From Aeromonas rivuli (GTDB taxonomy: Bacteria; Pseudomonadota; Gammaproteobacteria; Enterobacterales; Aeromonadaceae), in contig NZ_CDBJ01000027.1 of the NCBI RefSeq assembly GCF_000820045.1, positions 402,541 through 466,540 on the forward strand: a DNA stretch of 64,000 bases, read 5' to 3'. Within the stretch, counting starts at the first letter, position 1. Each line of letters starts with the position of its first letter. Below the pieces are notes generated by a model that saw only the letters and a program-made list of their open reading frames with translations, made no database searches and was not told the origin of the DNA. Positions 35,001 to 45,790 of the stretch are shown piece after piece. The position numbers and the translations under genes were made by a program.

Positions 35001-36938
35001 ATGCTGAACCAACGCATCGAGATGCGCGATCACAGTGCAGAGGGCAACCTCTTCTTCCGTCGCACCCTGGTCGCCTACCTGGGCATGGTCGCCCTGATGC
35101 TGGTGCTGCTCGGCAATCTCTACTACCTGCAGGTAGAATCGTTCGACACCTACCAGACCCGCTCCAATGACAACCGGATCAGGGTCGTGCCGGTGGCCCC
35201 TCCGCGCGGCCTCATCTATGACACCAATGGCGTGCTGCTGGCGGAAAACCGCCCGGTCTACAGCCTGGAAATCGTGCCGGAGGAGGCCGGGGACATCGAC
35301 AAGATGGCCGATGAACTCATTGCCCTGCTGGGGCTGCCGGAAGGGACCAAGGAGAAGTTCCTGGCGGAGGTCAAGCGTCAGCGTCGCTTCAAGCCGGTCT
35401 CCCTCTATGAGAAGCTGACCGAGAAGCAGGTCGCGGTCTTCTCCGTCGATCAGCACAACTATCCGGGGGCCAGCATCGAGGCCTACCTCAAGCGCTATTA
35501 CCCCTTTGGCGATACCCTCACCCATGCCCTGGGTTATGTGGCCAAGATCAATACCCGGGATGTGGAGCGTCTCGATAAAGAGGACAAACTCGCCAACTAC
35601 GCGGCCACCAAGGATATCGGCAAGCAGGGGGTGGAGAAGTTCTACGAGGATCAGTTGCACGGCGTCGCTGGCTACCAGGAGGTCGAGGTCAATAACCGTG
35701 GCCGGGTGGTGCGTACCCTCAAGTTCCAGGCCCCCCAGCCCGGCAAGGACATCTACCTCAATATCGACATCCGCCTGCAGCTACGTGCCCAGCAACTGCT
35801 GGCTGGCCAGCGGGGGGCCATCGTCATGATGGATCCCAAGACCGGTGCCATCCTGGCCATGGAGTCGAGCCCGAGCTATGACCCCAACCTGTTCGTGACT
35901 GGCATCTCCACCACCAACTATTCGGGTCTGCTCAACGATCCGGCCCGCCCGCTGGTCAACCGCACCACCCAGGGCATCTATGCCCCCGCCTCCACCGTCA
36001 AGCCGATGATGTCGGTGATGGGGCTCAACGAGGGGGCCATCACCCCCCAATACCGCTACTTTGGCGGACCCACCTTCTCCATTCCCGGTACCACCAAGAA
36101 GTTCCGGGACTGGCGTCGCTGGGGCCATGGCTGGCTCGATGTGTATCGCGCCATCGAAGTATCGGCGGATACCTATTTCTACGATCTCGCCTACCGGGTC
36201 GGCATCGACAAGATCCACGAATACATGACCCAGTTCGGTTTCGGTCAGTACAGTGGCGTCGATCTCTACGAGGAGACCCGAGGGGTCATGCCCTCCCGGG
36301 AGTGGAAGATGAAACGCTGGCGCCAACCCTGGTATCAGGGTGACACCATCTCCATCGGCATAGGCCAGGGCTACTGGAGTGCCACGCCCATCCAGCTCGC
36401 CAAGGCGATCAGCATCCTGACCCAGAATGGTCATGACGTGACGCCGCACCTGCTCAAGAGCACCGTCTCCCTGGATGGCTCGGTGCCTGCGCCGATCAAT
36501 ACCAAGGTGGCGCTCAAGACCAAGAGCGACAGCTATTGGCAAGTTGCCCAGCAGGGCATGTGGCGGGTCAACCAGGGCAAGGAAGGCAGTGGCCGTCATG
36601 CCTTTGCCCATACCCCCTACGTCTCCGGTGGCAAATCGGGCACCGCCCAGGTGGTCGGTCTGAAGGAGAACCAGATCTATAACGCGGCCACCACCAAGGT
36701 GGAGCACAGGGATAATGCCCTCTTTGTCGCTTATGCCCCCTTCGAGGCGCCCAAGGCCGTGGTGGCCCTGGTGCTGGAGAACGCCGGTGGCGGCAGCAAG
36801 AACGCAGCCCCTGTGGCACGTCAGATGCTCGATTCCTATCTGCTGCCCCCCGAGCCCGAACTGCCCCCGGCCCCGCTCAAAGCGGCGGCAGCCAAACCGA
36901 CCGATGCCAACGCCACAGAGGTAAGCCCCCATGAGTAA
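35001..36938 (+). CDS. mrdA: penicillin-binding protein 2
   Basis: A 645-residue class B PBP, the elongasome transpeptidase. One N-terminal transmembrane helix (residues 22-44), a pedestal domain, then the transpeptidase domain with SxxK in ASTVKPM, SAD and KSGTAQ. It pairs with RodA, whose gene overlaps its last eight bases. Confidence 0.97.
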   Translation: MLNQRIEMRDHSAEGNLFFRRTLVAYLGMVALMLVLLGNLYYLQVESFDTYQTRSNDNRIRVVPVAPPRGLIYDTNGVLLAENRPVYSLEIVPEEAGDIDKMADELIALLGLPEGTKEKFLAEVKRQRRFKPVSLYEKLTEKQVAVFSVDQHNYPGASIEAYLKRYYPFGDTLTHALGYVAKINTRDVERLDKEDKLANYAATKDIGKQGVEKFYEDQLHGVAGYQEVEVNNRGRVVRTLKFQAPQPGKDIYLNIDIRLQLRAQQLLAGQRGAIVMMDPKTGAILAMESSPSYDPNLFVTGISTTNYSGLLNDPARPLVNRTTQGIYAPASTVKPMMSVMGLNEGAITPQYRYFGGPTFSIPGTTKKFRDWRRWGHGWLDVYRAIEVSADTYFYDLAYRVGIDKIHEYMTQFGFGQYSGVDLYEETRGVMPSREWKMKRWRQPWYQGDTISIGIGQGYWSATPIQLAKAISILTQNGHDVTPHLLKSTVSLDGSVPAPINTKVALKTKSDSYWQVAQQGMWRVNQGKEGSGRHAFAHTPYVSGGKSGTAQVVGLKENQIYNAATTKVEHRDNALFVAYAPFEAPKAVVALVLENAGGGSKNAAPVARQMLDSYLLPPEPELPPAPLKAAAAKPTDANATEVSPHE

Positions 36939-38034
36939 CTCGGCCCGCCAGAACAGCCTCTGGTACCGGCTGCATATCGATTTGCCCCTGCTGATCGGTC
37001 TGCTCTGCCTCATGGCCCTCTCCATGGTGGTGCTCTACTCCGCCTCGGGTCAGGACATGGACTCCATCGTGCGCCAGCTGGTGCGCGGCGGCCTCGCCTT
37101 CGTGCTGATGCTGGCCCTGGCCCAGCTGCCACCGACCCTCTATGCCCGCTGGGCCATCCCCGTGTTCACCGTGGTGGTGCTGATGCTGATCGCGGTCGAT
37201 GTCTTTGGTCATATCGGCAAGGGGGCGCAGCGCTGGTTGGATCTCGGCTTCATGAAGTTCCAGCCCTCCGAAGTGATGAAGGTCTCTATGCCCATCATGG
37301 TGGCGACCTGGCTCAGCCGGCATTCGCTGCCTCCCAAACTCAGCCACGTGATAGTCGCCCTGATCATGGTGCTGCTGCCGACCCTGCTCATCGCGGCTCA
37401 GCCCGATCTTGGCACCTCCATCCTGGTGGCGGCCTCCGGCTTCTTCGTCATCTTCCTGGCGGGGATCAGCTGGTGGCTCATCGGCCTGGCCGTGCTGCTG
37501 GCGGCGGCCTTCATGCCGGTACTCTGGTTCTTCCTGATGCACGACTACCAGCGTCAGCGGGTGCTGATGCTGCTCGATCCGGAGAAAGACCCCCTCGGCC
37601 GCGGCTACCACATCATCCAGTCCAAGATAGCCATCGGCTCCGGCGGCGTCTTTGGCAAGGGCTGGCTGCAGGGCACCCAATCCCAGCTTGAGTTCCTGCC
37701 AGAGCGCCACACCGACTTCATCTTCGCGGTGTTCAGCGAGGAGTTCGGCCTGGTGGGCGTCGCGCTGCTGCTCGCACTCTATCTCTACATCATCAGCCGC
37801 TGCCTCTATATCTCGATGCAGGCCCAGAGCAGCTTCGAGCGCCTGCTTGGCGGCGCCCTGACCCTCACCTTCTTCGTCTATGTGTTCGTCAACATGGGCA
37901 TGGTCAGCGGCATACTACCGGTGGTCGGCGTGCCGCTGCCGCTGGTGAGCTACGGCGGCACCTCCATGGTGACCCTGATGGCCGGCTTCGGCATCCTGAT
38001 GTCCATTCAGACTCACAGAAGGCTGCTGGCCTGA
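36931..38034 (+). CDS. mrdB: rod-shape SEDS glycosyltransferase RodA
   Basis: A 367-residue SEDS-family membrane protein that polymerises peptidoglycan strands with PBP2. About ten transmembrane helices; the conserved [12 protein letters not shown] and [12 protein letters not shown] segments are clear. It overlaps mrdA upstream and touches mltB downstream (TGATG). Confidence 0.97.
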   Translation: MSNSARQNSLWYRLHIDLPLLIGLLCLMALSMVVLYSASGQDMDSIVRQLVRGGLAFVLMLALAQLPPTLYARWAIPVFTVVVLMLIAVDVFGHIGKGAQRWLDLGFMKFQPSEVMKVSMPIMVATWLSRHSLPPKLSHVIVALIMVLLPTLLIAAQPDLGTSILVAASGFFVIFLAGISWWLIGLAVLLAAAFMPVLWFFLMHDYQRQRVLMLLDPEKDPLGRGYHIIQSKIAIGSGGVFGKGWLQGTQSQLEFLPERHTDFIFAVFSEEFGLVGVALLLALYLYIISRCLYISMQAQSSFERLLGGALTLTFFVYVFVNMGMVSGILPVVGVPLPLVSYGGTSMVTLMAGFGILMSIQTHRRLLA

Positions 38035-39053
38035 TGCTGCGGCGCGCCTCCCGCCTGCTGTTGCTGGCAGTGACCTTGCCAGCCATGGCGGCTCCCGTCG
38101 CCACTGCGCCGCCGAGCATGGCCACCCTCACCACCCTGGCCGAACGTCAGGCCGTTCCTCTGGCCGACTTGCAGGCTGCCGCCGGGGCCGCCCGACTCAA
38201 TCCCGAGATACTGGCGCTGATGCAGCGTCCCTGGGAGGCCAAGCCCTGGTATCAGTACAGAGCGCTGTTCGTCACCGAACAACGCATTCAGGCCGGTGTG
38301 CGCTTCTGGCAAGAAAACCACGCCCAGCTCAGCCAGGCGGAACAGACCTACAGAGTCCCCGCCGCCCTCATCACCGCCATCCTGGGGGTAGAAACGGCCT
38401 ACGGTAAGCAGATGGGCCGCCACGGGGTACTCGACAGTCTCTATACCCTGGGTTTCTACTACCCGGAACGGGCCGATTTTTTCGCCAAGGAATTTGCCCA
38501 GCTGGTGCTGCTCGGTCAGGAGGAGGGATTGTCCCTCCAGACCCTCAAGGGCTCCTACGCGGGCGCCATGGGCATGGGTCAGTTCATGCCCTCCAGCTAC
38601 CGCCACTATGCCGTGGATTTTGATGGTGATGGCAAACGGGATCTCTTCAATAACAAGGCCGATGCCATCGGCAGCGTGGCCAACTATTTTGCCGAGCATG
38701 GCTGGCGCTGGCAGGAGCCCGTGGTCGAGCCCGCCGAAGCGACCCTGCCGGTCGCCGAGTCTCTGATAGGCAAAGCCCCCGAACCGACCCTGTCATGGCA
38801 GACCCTGTTTGATGCCGGGCTGCGCCTCGCCACGCCACCGGATGCCAATACCAGGGTCCGTCTGCTAGCCCTCGATAAGGCGGACGGCCCCAGCTACTGG
38901 GTCGCCCGCCACAATTTTTACGTGATCAATCGCTACAACCGCAGCCCCTTGTACGGCATGGCGGTCTATCAACTCAGCCAAGCCATTCAGGATGCCTATG
39001 CAGCACAACCAAGCCCTCCTTCTCAGCCTGACCTTGTTGCTGGCCGCCTGTAG
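38034..39053 (+). CDS. mltB: membrane-bound lytic murein transglycosylase B
   Basis: A 339-residue transglycosylase with the catalytic glutamate in GVETAYGKQ and the family's GSYAGAMGMGQFMPSS. The N-terminus is a cleavable signal (LLLLAVTLPAMAA) with no cysteine at the lipobox position, so unlike E. coli MltB it appears soluble in the periplasm. Its location between rodA and rlpA is the usual order in Vibrio-like genomes. It overlaps rlpA by 56 bases. Confidence 0.93.
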   Translation: MLRRASRLLLLAVTLPAMAAPVATAPPSMATLTTLAERQAVPLADLQAAAGAARLNPEILALMQRPWEAKPWYQYRALFVTEQRIQAGVRFWQENHAQLSQAEQTYRVPAALITAILGVETAYGKQMGRHGVLDSLYTLGFYYPERADFFAKEFAQLVLLGQEEGLSLQTLKGSYAGAMGMGQFMPSSYRHYAVDFDGDGKRDLFNNKADAIGSVANYFAEHGWRWQEPVVEPAEATLPVAESLIGKAPEPTLSWQTLFDAGLRLATPPDANTRVRLLALDKADGPSYWVARHNFYVINRYNRSPLYGMAVYQLSQAIQDAYAAQPSPPSQPDLVAGRL

Positions 39054-39912
39054 CAGCCAACCCGAGCAGCCCCCGGCCCCCCCTTCCCCCCCAGTGCAGG
39101 TGGAGAAACCGCCGGTCATCGAGTTCCCCCAGGCCACTGGCGCCATACCGCGCCATGAGCCCCTGAGCGCGAGCGGCAACCGCGACTACTGGATAGGCAA
39201 GCAGAAGTATCAGGTGTGGCGCGACATCAAGGACTACAGCGAGGAGGGCTCCGCCAGCTGGCTCGACCAGGGGCTCGACGGCAACAAGACCGCCAACGGT
39301 GACATCATGGACAGCAGCCAGTTCAGTGCGGCCCACCGCAACCTGCCGCTGCCGAGCTATGTACGGGTCACCAACCTCGACAATGGCAAAGAGACCATAG
39401 TGCGGGTCAACGACCGTGGTCCCTTCACGCCATCGCGACTCATCGACCTCTCCCATGCCGCCGCCCATCAACTCGGCATGGTCGATAACGGCACGGCGCG
39501 AGTCAGGCTGGATCTCATCACCGATACCCCGGATCAACAGATTGAACGGGTGGCAGACATTCCCATGACGGACACCCTCGCGGCCCAGGCCCCCGAGCCC
39601 CTGATAGCGGCCAAGCCTCCAGTCGCGCCCCCAGCCAAACCGGCGGTGAAGGCCCAGACACCTGTGGCCAGCACGGCGGCAACCCCGGCGACAGGGTCTG
39701 ACAAGCGGATGCAGGTGCTCGCCAGCGGGTCCCAGCAGCGGGCCCAGAGCCTGGCCGAGAGCCTCGGCAAACAATATGGGGTACCTCATCAGATTGAGGC
39801 CGCCGGCCACGTCTTTCGCGTGCTGCTGGGCCCCATCCCTGCGGCCAAGCAGGCTGAGTTGCTGCAACAGTTACGCAGCTCAGGATTCGAACAGGCTTTC
39901 TTGCTCCCCTGA
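38998..39912 (+). CDS. rlpA: septal ring lytic transglycosylase RlpA
   Basis: A 304-residue lipoprotein (lipobox LLAAC), with a double-psi beta-barrel domain (around AAHRNLPLPSYVRVTNL and VRVNDRGPF) and a C-terminal SPOR domain for denuded glycan. I chose the ATG at 38998, with AGGA five bases upstream; it lies inside the mltB coding end. Translation is probably coupled to mltB. Confidence 0.93.
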   Translation: MQHNQALLLSLTLLLAACSSQPEQPPAPPSPPVQVEKPPVIEFPQATGAIPRHEPLSASGNRDYWIGKQKYQVWRDIKDYSEEGSASWLDQGLDGNKTANGDIMDSSQFSAAHRNLPLPSYVRVTNLDNGKETIVRVNDRGPFTPSRLIDLSHAAAHQLGMVDNGTARVRLDLITDTPDQQIERVADIPMTDTLAAQAPEPLIAAKPPVAPPAKPAVKAQTPVASTAATPATGSDKRMQVLASGSQQRAQSLAESLGKQYGVPHQIEAAGHVFRVLLGPIPAAKQAELLQQLRSSGFEQAFLLP

Positions 39913-40047
39913 TGCGCTCGTTTCAGGCCCTCCCCCGCGACCACAGCAAGGCGGGGGCGCGCCTGATTACGACGCGTTTGCTGAGCTGGATTGTTAAAAA
40001 ATCCCCCCCGATCGCCATGCCGGACTATAACCGCTGCGCGCTTCTGG

Positions 40048-40053
40048 TATAGT
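40048..40053 (+). promoter_or_regulatory. possible -10 box for dacA
   Basis: TATAGT lies 68 bases before the dacA start, in the 208-base space after rlpA. No good -35 box is seen at the right spacing, so this is tentative. Confidence 0.35.
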
Positions 40054-40120
40054 TAGCCCCGCTTTTTCATTTACATTTACCAGGGGTCACCCCCCGACCA
40101 GGCCCGCAGGAATTTTCACG

Positions 40121-41323
40121 ATGTCCAAATTTTCTCATTCAGTTATCCTCGCCGCCCTGATCAGCGCAACCGCCCAGGCCAATACCCCGGTGCCGGATGC
40201 ACTGCCCACCCCCAACAGCATGCCGGTGGTAGTGCCCGCCGCGCCGACCATTTCGGCCAAGGCCCATATCCTGATCGACTACGCCAGTGGTCAGATCCTC
40301 GCCGAGGAGAATGCCGAAGAGCGCCTGCCGCCTGCCAGTCTGACCAAGATGATGACCTCCTACATCATTGGTCAGGAGCTGCTCAAGGGGAATATCAAGC
40401 GCACCGACATGGTGACCATCAGCCAAAACGCCTGGTCCAAGAACTACTCCGATTCGTCCAAGATGTTTATCGAGGTTGGCAAACAGGTTTCCGTCGACGA
40501 TCTCAACAAGGGCATTATCATCCAGTCCGGCAATGACGCTTGTGTCGCCATGGCCGAATTCCTGGCAGGCAGCACCGACTCCTTCGCCAGCCTGATGAAT
40601 ACCTGGTCCGCCAAGCTTGGCATGAACGACAGCCACTTCATGAACCCCCATGGTCTGGATGCCGAGGGGCACTACAGTACCGCCCACGACATGGCGCGCC
40701 TGGGCCAGGCCCTGATCCGCGACTTGCCGGAGGAGTACAAGATTTACTCCCAGAAGTCGTTCGTGTTCAACGGCATCACTCAGCACAACCGCAACCGCCT
40801 GCTGTGGGACCAATCCCTGCAGGTCGATGGCATCAAGACCGGCCACGTCAGCCAGGTCGGTTACAACCTGGTCTCCTCCGCCACCAACAATGAGGGCATG
40901 CGCCTCATCGCCGTGGTATTCGGTGCCAACAGCGAGGCCTCCCGCGCCGCCGAGAGCAAGAAGTTGCTCACCTACGGCTTCCGCTTCTTCCAAAGCGCCA
41001 CCCCCTATAAAGCGGGTACCGAGCTGGTGAGCCAGAAGATCTGGATGGGTGACAAGCCGGAGGTGAAGCTGGGGGTGGATCAGGATGTCTCTGTGGTGGT
41101 GACCCGCGGTCAGGCCAGCAACCTGAAAGCGGACTTCCAGCTCGACAGCGAGCTGAAGGCACCGCTGACCAAGGGACAAAAAGTCGGAACCGTCTTCCTC
41201 AAGCAGGGTGACAAAGAGATCAAGCAAGTGCCCCTGGTTGCCCTGGAAGATGTGCAAGAGGGTGGCCTGATGAGCCGTCTGTGGGACTATGTCGTCCTGC
41301 TGGTGACCAGCTGGTTCAAGTAA
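40121..41323 (+). CDS. dacA: D-alanyl-D-alanine carboxypeptidase, PBP5
   Basis: A 400-residue low-molecular-weight PBP that trims pentapeptides. It has a signal peptide, the motifs SLTK, SGN and KTG, the C-terminal PBP5_C domain and a terminal amphipathic membrane anchor (LWDYVVLLVTSWFK). AGGAA precedes the ATG. A hairpin follows about 90 bases after the stop. Confidence 0.97.
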   Translation: MSKFSHSVILAALISATAQANTPVPDALPTPNSMPVVVPAAPTISAKAHILIDYASGQILAEENAEERLPPASLTKMMTSYIIGQELLKGNIKRTDMVTISQNAWSKNYSDSSKMFIEVGKQVSVDDLNKGIIIQSGNDACVAMAEFLAGSTDSFASLMNTWSAKLGMNDSHFMNPHGLDAEGHYSTAHDMARLGQALIRDLPEEYKIYSQKSFVFNGITQHNRNRLLWDQSLQVDGIKTGHVSQVGYNLVSSATNNEGMRLIAVVFGANSEASRAAESKKLLTYGFRFFQSATPYKAGTELVSQKIWMGDKPEVKLGVDQDVSVVVTRGQASNLKADFQLDSELKAPLTKGQKVGTVFLKQGDKEIKQVPLVALEDVQEGGLMSRLWDYVVLLVTSWFK

Positions 41324-41658
41324 GGCTCGGGTAAGTGCGTCAGCCTGCGAGGCCTAAGTCATGGCCCTGCAGCTGGCCAGCTGACGCCGGACAAGCAGGG
41401 TAAAATGTTGTCAAGTAACGGCGCCATCAGGCGCCGTTACTGTCTCGCTGACAGCCACTAGCGAATAACCCTGCAATCTGCAGGTTCCGCCGCCCCGGGA
41501 TTTGTGGTAAAAAGCAGCACCTCCATGTCTTGTCGCACGAAACCGGGTCTTGATCCCGGTCTGGGCCATGCCCATATAGACTTGTACTGGCGGCCGTCTA
41601 GGCCAAGGGCAATGAGCTACATGAGAGAGTCATCCCTGATGACACAAAAGGTGAGTCA
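41324..41658. other. gene-free interval between dacA and ybeD
   Basis: This 335-base space holds a 12-bp perfect hairpin (AGTAACGGCGCC-ATCA-GGCGCCGTTACT, 41414-41441) without a T run, probably the dacA transcript end. A 16-codon open frame at 41612-41662 starts after AAGGGC and ends with a TGA overlapping the ybeD start; it may be a leader peptide. Nothing else is recognisable. Confidence 0.6.
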
Positions 41659-41922
41659 ATGAATACCAAGTTTGATGAACTGCTGGAGTTCCCCTGCAAG
41701 TTCCCCTTCAAGGTACTGGGTGTCGCCGATCCCGCCCTGCCGGATCAGGTTGTCCAAGTGCTGCAGCAGCATGCGCCGGGCACTTACAGCCCCGTCGTCC
41801 AACCCAGCTCCAAAGGCAATTATCACTCTGTAAGGGTGACGGTTACCGCCCAGAGCAAAGAACATGTCGAAGCCATGTATACCGCCTTGGGTAACATAGA
41901 GCTGGTTCGCTACGTTCTGTAA
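41659..41922 (+). CDS. ybeD: YbeD family protein (DUF493)
   Basis: An 87-residue cytoplasmic protein of the DUF493 family with an ACT-like ferredoxin fold. [12 protein letters not shown] and [12 protein letters not shown] are family blocks. It lies between dacA and lipB as in E. coli; its role is unsettled, with a lipoate link suggested only by position. AGGTGA precedes the ATG. Confidence 0.95.
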   Translation: MNTKFDELLEFPCKFPFKVLGVADPALPDQVVQVLQQHAPGTYSPVVQPSSKGNYHSVRVTVTAQSKEHVEAMYTALGNIELVRYVL

Positions 41923-41987
41923 CCTCATGCCTTCGTCGCCCCCTGAGGGCGACGAATTTTCTGTCGTGCCCTGCCCGTGAGGAAACC

Positions 41988-42656
41988 ATGTCCAGCCCAG
42001 CACAACGTCACCTGCTGATCAGACACCTGGGTCGCAGCCCCTATCAGGCCGTGTGGGACGCCATGAAGGCGTTCACCGACGGCCGCGATGGCGACACCCC
42101 TGACGAGTTCTGGTTGGTGGAGCATGAGCCCGTCTACACCCAGGGACAGGCCGGCAAGGCCGAGCATCTGCTCGCCCCCGGCGATATTCCTGTGGTGCAG
42201 AGCGATCGTGGTGGCCAGGTGACCTATCATGGCCCCGGCCAGCTGGTGCTCTATGTGCTGGTGGACGTGCGCCGCTGCAAGTTGTCGGTGCGCGAGCTGG
42301 TGACCGCCCTGGAGCAGGCCATCATATCAACCCTGGCCCTGAGCGATATCGCCGCCTATGCCAAGGCGGATGCCCCCGGCGTCTATGTGCAGCAAGCCGG
42401 TTTCGAGGCCAAAATCGCCTCCCTGGGACTGCGCATTCGGCGCGGCTGCTCCTTCCATGGCCTGGCCCTCAACGTCAACATGGACATGAGCCCCTTCCTG
42501 CGGATCAACCCTTGTGGTTATGCAGGCATGCCGATGGCTCAAACCAGTGCCCTGGGCGGCCCTTTGAGCGTCGCCGACGCGGCGGTGCCGCTTATCGACG
42601 CCCTGGCCAGCCTGATCGGCTATCAGACCATTACCCATGTCGAGCAAGCAGCATGA
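41988..42656 (+). CDS. lipB: octanoyl-[ACP]:protein N-octanoyltransferase
   Basis: A 222-residue LipB that moves octanoate from ACP to lipoyl domains. [16 protein letters not shown] and the catalytic cysteine in INPCGYAGM are clear. It precedes lipA by 85 bases; together they complete endogenous lipoate synthesis. Confidence 0.97.
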   Translation: MSSPAQRHLLIRHLGRSPYQAVWDAMKAFTDGRDGDTPDEFWLVEHEPVYTQGQAGKAEHLLAPGDIPVVQSDRGGQVTYHGPGQLVLYVLVDVRRCKLSVRELVTALEQAIISTLALSDIAAYAKADAPGVYVQQAGFEAKIASLGLRIRRGCSFHGLALNVNMDMSPFLRINPCGYAGMPMAQTSALGGPLSVADAAVPLIDALASLIGYQTITHVEQAA

Positions 42657-42741
42657 GTCGTTTCCTGCCCTGCGGCGATGGGAACATCAAGATGCCCCCT
42701 TCGGCCATCAACCTGACAGTAACAAACACCGAGAGTGAATC

Positions 42742-43707
42742 ATGAGCAAACCAGTTCGTATGGAGCCGGGCGTCAAGCTGCGCGATGGCGACAAGATGGC
42801 CCTGATCCCGGTGAAATTCATGCCGGATCCCACCGAAGAAGTGCTGCGCAAACCGGACTGGATGCGCATCAAGTTGCCGCCTTCGAGCCAGAAGATTGAG
42901 CACATCAAGAGCACCTTGCGTAAAAACAAGCTGCACTCGGTATGCGAAGAGGCCTCCTGCCCCAATCTGGCCGAGTGCTTCAACCACGGCACGGCCACCT
43001 TCATGATCATGGGCGCCATCTGCACCCGTCGTTGCCCCTTCTGCGACGTGGCCCACGGCCGCCCGCTGGCACTGGATCCCGACGAGCCGCAGAAACTGGC
43101 CCTCACCATCAAGGAGATGGGGCTGAAATACGTGGTCATCACCTCGGTGGACCGCGATGACCTGCGTGACGGCGGTGCCCAGCACTTCGCCGACTGCATC
43201 AAGCAGATCCGTGAGCACAGCCCCCAGACCCGCATCGAGATCCTGACCCCGGACTTCCGTGGCCGGATGGAGCAGGCCCTGGACGTGTTCCGCGAGACCC
43301 CGCCGGACGTGTTCAACCACAACCTGGAAACCGCCCCGCGCATGTACCGGGTCGCCCGCCCCGGTGCTGACTACAAGTGGTCCCTGGAGCTGCTGCGCCG
43401 CATCAAGGAGATGCACCCCCATGTACCGACCAAGTCCGGTGTCATGATGGGCCTGGGCGAAACCAACGAAGAGATAGTCCAGGTGCTCAAGGACTTGCGC
43501 GAGCACGGCGTCAACATGCTGACCCTGGGCCAGTATCTGCAGCCGAGCCGCCACCACCTGCCGGTGAAGCGCTACGTGCCGCCCGCAGAGTTCGACGAGC
43601 TCAAAGACGTCGCCATGGATCTGGGCTTCTCCCACGCCGCCTGCGGTCCCTTCGTGCGCTCCTCTTACCACGCAGACCTGCAAGCCAAGGGCGAAGAGGT
43701 CAAATAA
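42742..43707 (+). CDS. lipA: lipoyl synthase
   Basis: A 321-residue radical-SAM enzyme that inserts two sulfurs into octanoyl-lysine. The auxiliary cluster cysteines are in [12 protein letters not shown] and the SAM cluster in CTRRCPFC. The start at 42742 (MSKPVRME) matches the enteric protein. Confidence 0.98.
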   Translation: MSKPVRMEPGVKLRDGDKMALIPVKFMPDPTEEVLRKPDWMRIKLPPSSQKIEHIKSTLRKNKLHSVCEEASCPNLAECFNHGTATFMIMGAICTRRCPFCDVAHGRPLALDPDEPQKLALTIKEMGLKYVVITSVDRDDLRDGGAQHFADCIKQIREHSPQTRIEILTPDFRGRMEQALDVFRETPPDVFNHNLETAPRMYRVARPGADYKWSLELLRRIKEMHPHVPTKSGVMMGLGETNEEIVQVLKDLREHGVNMLTLGQYLQPSRHHLPVKRYVPPAEFDELKDVAMDLGFSHAACGPFVRSSYHADLQAKGEEVK

Positions 43708-43737
43708 CCGCCCTTGCATCCCCATGCATCTGCCAAC

Positions 43738-43765
43738 AAGAAGAGCGCCTCAGGGCGCTCTTCTT
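43738..43765. terminator. lipA terminator
   Basis: AAGAAGAGCGCC pairs with GGCGCTCTTCTT over a four-base loop, followed by GTATC; it lies 30 bases after lipA and before a convergent gene. Confidence 0.8.
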
Positions 43766-43826
43766 GTATCGGTCAATCAAGGCTGTAATAGGTCGAGCGC
43801 CATGCCGGGTCGGCTGTTGGCTTGGC

Positions 43827-44903
43827 TCAATGAGGGCCCCGCACCTGTTGTTGCAGCTCAAGCAGGGCCCTGACCTCGGCCAGGCGGCGCCGGGTCAACG
43901 CAATACGCTCCGCCTTGCCCATGCCCTCACCCGTCAGCAAGTCGGCCAGACAGTGATCATAGAGAGGGCCGCTCAGGCGCCAACTGCGGCTGACGGCTCC
44001 CTGAGTCAAGGTGAGCCGCTCCTCGCTGCCACAGCGATCCAGGCTGATTTGCCGACCATCTGCCAGAGAGGCCCGGATCCCCTTCTGTCCCCCGGCAGGG
44101 CCGGCGTACTTGTCGAGCCAGATATGAAGCGGTATGGATCCCAGGGAGCCAAGCAGTTCGGCCCGCCCTTCGGCGCTGTGCAGGTCGCCTCGGGCTATGG
44201 TCTGGCCCAGCCGGTCTGTCACGCCACGGGCTTTCAGTTGCAGGGATTCATCCTCCCCAAGCGCCGCCACCAGCTCTCTGGCCTGAGTCAGCACATGGGT
44301 GCCTATGTCGAGGATGACCCCATCGGGATGGCGCAGCGCCCGGCGATCCGCCTCTCCCGTGGCAAAGTTGAGGGCGATGGGCTGCCCCTGATCGTCCCTG
44401 CCACTGGCTTCTTGCAGATAGCCCTCCAGCAGCACAAGCCGAGCACCGGTGAAGTCAGGAAGATCCGCCTGCGCCGGATCCTCTGCCTGCCAATGCGCGC
44501 CAAGTTGCCCCGATAGCAGTTGCTGGATCCCACGGCGTGCCATCCAGTGATCCAGGGCCAGCACTCGCCCGGCCTGGGCAGCGTCGGCCAGCAGCGCCTC
44601 CATCTCCCCAAGCTGATCCAGACGGGCTACCAGGGGTTTTTCCACCACCAATAGCGGTATTGCGCTAGCCAGGGCTGCCTGCAGGGTCTCCAGATGAACG
44701 AGGGAGGGAGTGGTAATGAACAACAGATCCAGCGGCTTGGCCAGCAAAGCTTCCAGACTCGGCAGGCCATGAATGCCCATCAACTGCCGAGCGGGATCCA
44801 CGTCATGACCCCACAGTTCTAGGCCCGGTATGGTGAGCCGCTTGAGGGCTGGCAGATAAGCGGTTTCCACCACGGCGCCCAGGCCGACGAATCCAATTTG
44901 CAT
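43827..44903 (-). CDS. Gfo/Idh/MocA family oxidoreductase
   Basis: A 358-residue NAD(P)-dependent oxidoreductase. The N-terminal Rossmann motif is IGFVGLGAVVETAYLPAL, and the family EKP signature occurs in VVEKPLVARL. The substrates in this superfamily are sugars or polyols; no neighbour decides here. The start at 44903 (MQIGFVG) has GGAGA upstream. Confidence 0.85.
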   Translation of the reverse strand: MQIGFVGLGAVVETAYLPALKRLTIPGLELWGHDVDPARQLMGIHGLPSLEALLAKPLDLLFITTPSLVHLETLQAALASAIPLLVVEKPLVARLDQLGEMEALLADAAQAGRVLALDHWMARRGIQQLLSGQLGAHWQAEDPAQADLPDFTGARLVLLEGYLQEASGRDDQGQPIALNFATGEADRRALRHPDGVILDIGTHVLTQARELVAALGEDESLQLKARGVTDRLGQTIARGDLHSAEGRAELLGSLGSIPLHIWLDKYAGPAGGQKGIRASLADGRQISLDRCGSEERLTLTQGAVSRSWRLSGPLYDHCLADLLTGEGMGKAERIALTRRRLAEVRALLELQQQVRGPH

Positions 44904-45091
44904 CAGCTTCTCTCCAAATAGAGTCAATCTAGCGCCACTGGCCTTGACCTGGCCTGATCCAGAGCAATGAATCCCGCGGACCTGACTCGGCGCAGGCGTC
45001 TGGAGGCAACGACAAGGCCCCGTTCGAGCATTCCTGTTCCTTCGGGCAGAGGCTATGATGCCGACTTTCCCGCCGCATTCAGGAGCTGCTC

Positions 45092-45691
45092 ATGTCCCCG
45101 GTCAAGATCTTCATCATCCATGGTTACACGGCATCCCCCCAGGCCAACTGGTTTCCCTGGCTCGCCACCCGGCTCGAAGAGCAGAGGGTGCAGGTCACTG
45201 TGCTGGCCATGCCGGATCCCCATACCCCGGCGCCTGCCGCCTGGGATGCTTATCTGGCCCAGCGTATCGGAGAAGCAGATGGCAGCACCATACTGGTTGG
45301 CCACAGCCTGGGCTGCATCGCGGCCCTGCGTTACCTGCATCAACAAACCGCGACGCATCACCTCGGCGGTGTGCTGCTGGTCAGTGGCTTTGATGAGCCC
45401 CTCGCGACCCTGCCCGAGCTGACCCCCTTCGTCGCCCAGTCGCTGCCCCTTGCCGAGCTTCGTGCTCGCCTGCACCATTGCGCCCTGATCGCCTCCATGG
45501 ATGATGCCATAGTGCCCCAGCCCTACTCGGCGCGTCTGGCCCAGCGGCTCCAGGCTCCTTTGCATCTGATCGAGCAAGGGGGACACTTCCTCGACCGGGA
45601 GGGTTTCACCGAGTTGCCCCTCGCCTATGAGCAAGTGATGGGTATGGTCAGTGCCCTGGGTGATGTCCAAGGGACGCTTAAGGCAGGTTGA
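45092..45691 (+). CDS. RBBP9/YdeN family serine hydrolase
   Basis: A 199-residue single-domain alpha/beta hydrolase. The N-terminal IIHGYTASP, the nucleophile elbow GHSLGC, and the C-terminal histidine in QGGHFLDREG complete the Ser-Asp-His set. Family members are small esterases or aminopeptidase-like hydrolases; the substrate is unknown. AGGAG lies before the ATG, which is divergent from the oxidoreductase gene. Confidence 0.85.
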   Translation: MSPVKIFIIHGYTASPQANWFPWLATRLEEQRVQVTVLAMPDPHTPAPAAWDAYLAQRIGEADGSTILVGHSLGCIAALRYLHQQTATHHLGGVLLVSGFDEPLATLPELTPFVAQSLPLAELRARLHHCALIASMDDAIVPQPYSARLAQRLQAPLHLIEQGGHFLDREGFTELPLAYEQVMGMVSALGDVQGTLKAG

Positions 45692-45738
45692 TGGCATGGC
45701 TGTCATTGTCGGTAGATTTCGATAACTTTCGATGACAA

Positions 45739-45762
45739 AACGGCCACCCGAGGGTGGCCGTT
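45739..45762. terminator. hairpin between the hydrolase gene and recJ
   Basis: AACGGCCACCC pairs with GGGTGGCCGTT, nearly without a loop, so the inner pairs must open. It lies between convergent genes. Confidence 0.65.
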
Positions 45763-45790
45763 GGCTTGCGTGACGTTTGAAGCGGCAGGG

